Shown one piece after another: positions 28,951 to 30,451 of a stretch of 30,451 bases of DNA. The stretch lies in IMG/VR virus record IMGVR_UViG_3300032084_001227, positions 1 to 30,451 of that record. The stretch is one strand, 5' to 3'. The notes under the pieces were generated by a model that was not told the DNA's origin, did no database searches, and saw nothing but the letters and a program-made list of their open reading frames with translations. Every line of letters starts with the position of its first letter. Position 1 is the first letter of the stretch. The stretch comes from a virus. The position numbers and the translations under genes are program-made.

Positions 28951-28978
28951 ATAGTAGCAGGTGATTTACCAATGTCAA
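28951..28978 (-). promoter_or_regulatory. Consensus sigma70-type leaderless promoter
   Basis: Minus strand TTGACA (28978-28973), 16 bp, TACTAT (28956-28951), ATACCC, ATG at 28944. It shares bases with the plus-strand ATG at 28972. Confidence 0.75.
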
Positions 28979-29343
28979 GGATAGACGAACTAAAATGTTG
29001 GCCTGGGTACAGAAGAGTTAGGGGCAAGGTCCCTGGCTCCAAAGGTTCATGCAAGCGCATGGGCGAGAGCATCTATGATAGAATAGGTAATCTTATCAAA
29101 GAAGACCTACGCAAGTGGGTAAAAGAAAGATGGGTAGACATTGGCGCACCTAAGAAAGGTGGAGGATTTAAGCCCTGTGGTAGATCCAAGGGTGAGAAGC
29201 GTAAAGGATATCCTAAGTGTGTTCCTGCTGCCAAAGCCGCTAGAATGAGTAAGGGTCAGCGTAAATCTGCTGTCAGAAGAAAACGAGCCGCTGGTAACCC
29301 TGGCGGTAAACCTACAATGGTATCAACCTTTAAGAAGAAATGA
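28972..29343 (+). CDS. Basic Cys-containing protein, DUF5872-like
   Basis: 123 residues, strongly basic. MSRIDELKCWPGYRRVRGKV, then WVKERWVDIGAPKKGGGFKP and CGRSKGEKRKGYPKCVPAAK, resembling DUF5872-type proteins of phages and large viruses. The Lys/Arg-rich C-terminus (RKSAVRRKRAAGNPGGKP) suggests DNA or RNA binding or packing in the virion. The start is the ATG after AGGTGA. A long upstream extension in frame runs through the neighbouring gene and is rejected. It overlaps the next gene as ATGA. Confidence 0.75.
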   Translation: MSRIDELKCWPGYRRVRGKVPGSKGSCKRMGESIYDRIGNLIKEDLRKWVKERWVDIGAPKKGGGFKPCGRSKGEKRKGYPKCVPAAKAARMSKGQRKSAVRRKRAAGNPGGKPTMVSTFKKK

Positions 29344-29912
29344 AACGCAGAGATAAAAAAAGTTTGCCATTTGCTGTCTGTACAAAGAATGTAGGCAGAG
29401 AGAACAAAGCTAAATATGAAAGGTGCGTTATGAAAGTAAAAGCAAGTGTTAACGAAGGTAAGTTATGCCCCAAGGGCAAAGCAGCAGCAAAGAGAAAATT
29501 TAGTGTATATCCCTCTGCCTATGCTAACATGTATGCCTCTGCCGTTTGTAGTGGCAAGGTCACTCCTGGCGGTAAGAAGAAAAAGAACGAAGCTTACGAG
29601 CGTCTTGGCTCATTGTTAACTGAGAAGCGTAAAGGTGTTATGCCAAAGATGAAGATGGGAGTTCATAAGTCCCGTGAAGGTGGTCTTACCCAAGCTGGTG
29701 TTGCTGCCTATCGTCGTGCTAACCCTGGCTCCAAGCTTAAAACTGCTGTCACCACCAAGCCCAGCAAGTTAAAGAAAGGTAGCAAGTCTGCCAAGCGTAG
29801 AAAGTCCTTCTGTGCTAGAATGGGTGGCATGAAGAAGAGATTAACCTCCTCTAAGACAGCCAGCGATCCTAACAGCCGCATCAACAAAGCACTTAGAAAG
29901 TGGAATTGTTGA
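29340..29912 (+). CDS. Basic Cys-containing protein, DUF6321-like
   Basis: 190 residues, about 30 percent Lys/Arg. The N-terminal half carries KLCPKGKAAAKRKFSVYPSA and YANMYASAVCSGK. The C-terminal half carries GGLTQAGVAAYRRANPGSKL, then RRKSFCARMGGMKKRL and an end RINKALRKWNC, a module seen in marine phage and large virus proteins (DUF6321-like). A ERLGSLLTEK linker lies between. Probably binds nucleic acid or is a virion core protein. Coupled to the upstream gene by ATGA. Confidence 0.7.
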   Translation: MKRRDKKSLPFAVCTKNVGRENKAKYERCVMKVKASVNEGKLCPKGKAAAKRKFSVYPSAYANMYASAVCSGKVTPGGKKKKNEAYERLGSLLTEKRKGVMPKMKMGVHKSREGGLTQAGVAAYRRANPGSKLKTAVTTKPSKLKKGSKSAKRRKSFCARMGGMKKRLTSSKTASDPNSRINKALRKWNC

Positions 29913-29968
29913 TTTGAAATTTGACTTTTATATTTCTTGGTAGGATATATACTTAAGAGGTGCCTACC

Positions 29969-30352
29969 ATGCCTACTAAAAATGACGAGAAATATATTGA
30001 TGTCGAATCCGCTGTCCGACTTAAGGAAGCAGAGGGAAAAATTGAGATCCAGCGTTACGAGCTTGAGACAGCCGCCAAGTTCCGTGAGCTTGAGATTACA
30101 GAGAGTGCTAAAGAAGTTGCTTCCAAGCACCTTGCCAAGTGGGCTGGACTGTATCTTACTTTCCTCGTTTCTCTTTTTATCTTTTCTATTCAGTTCGTTC
30201 CTAGCGAGAGTTTAGCTGTAGTCGCAGGACTCATTACTCTTGTGGTCACTAACATGTCTACCATTCTCAAGCACATCGTAGAGAATGGTAAGAAGGATAA
30301 AAAAGAAGAGGAGCATGAAGCCCCTCTTCCAAAACCTCCTGTTAAGAAGTGA
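29969..30352 (+). CDS. Coiled-coil membrane protein, 127 aa
   Basis: MPTKNDEKYIDVESAVRLKE, a helical charged region (EIQRYELETAAKFRELEITE), two membrane helices (LYLTFLVSLFIFSIQFVP and LAVVAGLITLVVTNM), and a Lys/Glu/Pro tail. It is in the size and layout range of holins and phage membrane scaffolds; no direct support. AAGAGG lies eight bases before the ATG. A GTG nine bases earlier is also in frame. Upstream TTGACT and AT-rich DNA may hold a promoter. It ends at 30352 against the stop of a convergent gene. Confidence 0.6.
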   Translation: MPTKNDEKYIDVESAVRLKEAEGKIEIQRYELETAAKFRELEITESAKEVASKHLAKWAGLYLTFLVSLFIFSIQFVPSESLAVVAGLITLVVTNMSTILKHIVENGKKDKKEEEHEAPLPKPPVKK

Positions 30353-30451
30353 TCACCATTGAGGCCAGTTGTCCCAAGTATTGATGGGCCAAGGACCTCC
30401 TGTTAGTGGAACTCCATCATCCATCACATTGAAGTTGATTTGGATGGTGGG
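30353..30451 (-). CDS. Partial minus-strand gene, C-terminal 32 residues
   Basis: Enters from the right edge and ends TIQINFNVMDDGVPLTGGPW, then PINTWDNWPQW and TGA. Beta-rich and aromatic, in the style of a virion protein. Its stop and that of the convergent gene together make the palindrome TGATCA. Too short to assign. Confidence 0.65.
   Translation of the reverse strand, partial: PTIQINFNVMDDGVPLTGGPWPINTWDNWPQW

Noticed and set aside
28672-28971. 100-residue N-terminal extension of the DUF5872-like gene
   Set aside because: It lies antisense to the 28423-28944 gene and across its promoter; a good ribosome site precedes the ATG at 28972.
1-30451. Insertion sequence, integrase or attachment site
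   Set aside because: No transposase or recombinase motifs and no target duplications were found; the HNH gene alone does not show a mobile intron.

Overview
The window looks like part of a tailed-phage genome, most likely a T4-like myovirus. A T4 gp17-type large terminase and a gp20-type portal lie side by side. They are followed by a giant repetitive virion protein and a fibre with a C1q-like tip. Several small families typical of marine and aquatic phages are also present (a DUF5872-like basic protein, a DUF6321-like protein, DUF3310, DUF932, a CxxC...CPxxKW zinc protein). No ribosomal, housekeeping, tRNA or CRISPR sequence is seen. The host cannot be read from this window.

Layout. (1) 1-14039, minus strand: virion block, terminase -> portal -> helical acidic protein -> small protein -> 2270-aa repeat protein -> fibre -> partial gene. 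Genes abut or overlap. (2) 14038-15239, plus strand: a glycosyltransferase whose start codon shares CATG with the terminase start, and a zinc protein behind a TATAAATA late-type promoter. (3) 15193-15644: a divergent control region with tiny minus-strand ORFs, one interrupted by TGA, and four copies of AGGAGTCCCT. (4) 15645-20843, plus strand: visibly GC-richer small genes, including a sigma factor, a secreted lysozyme-like protein, DUF932, a Gp88-like protein and two-Cys-pair peptides. They are arranged as cassettes separated by a repeated 65-80 bp intergenic element. (5) 20844-21373: non-coding, with two opposed terminators, ATTTGAC repeats, several hairpins and a possible pseudoknot. (6) 21374-28944, minus strand: densely overlapped small genes, including HNH nuclease, SNase-like nuclease, hotdog thioesterase, two lipoproteins alternating with small membrane proteins, DUF4406, a sigma-like protein, DUF3310 and dCMP deaminase. 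(7) 28972-30352, plus strand: two basic Cys-containing proteins and a coiled-coil membrane protein, facing the end of another minus-strand gene at the right edge.

The most striking feature is promoter architecture. At about fifteen places on both strands, the first gene of a unit starts exactly where transcription should start: a TTGACA-like box, 16-17 bp, TACTAT/TATTAT, six bases (seven or eight at two sites), ATG. The base before ATG is C at every one of these sites. This predicts leaderless mRNAs for unit-leading genes, while downstream genes in the same units use Shine-Dalgarno sequences or ATGA/TGATG/GTGA overlaps. One further promoter of this kind points into the non-coding region and has no ORF after it, suggesting a roughly 500-nt non-coding RNA that ends at a perfect intrinsic terminator. 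Together with the repeated intergenic element, this is the best candidate for an undescribed regulatory system here.
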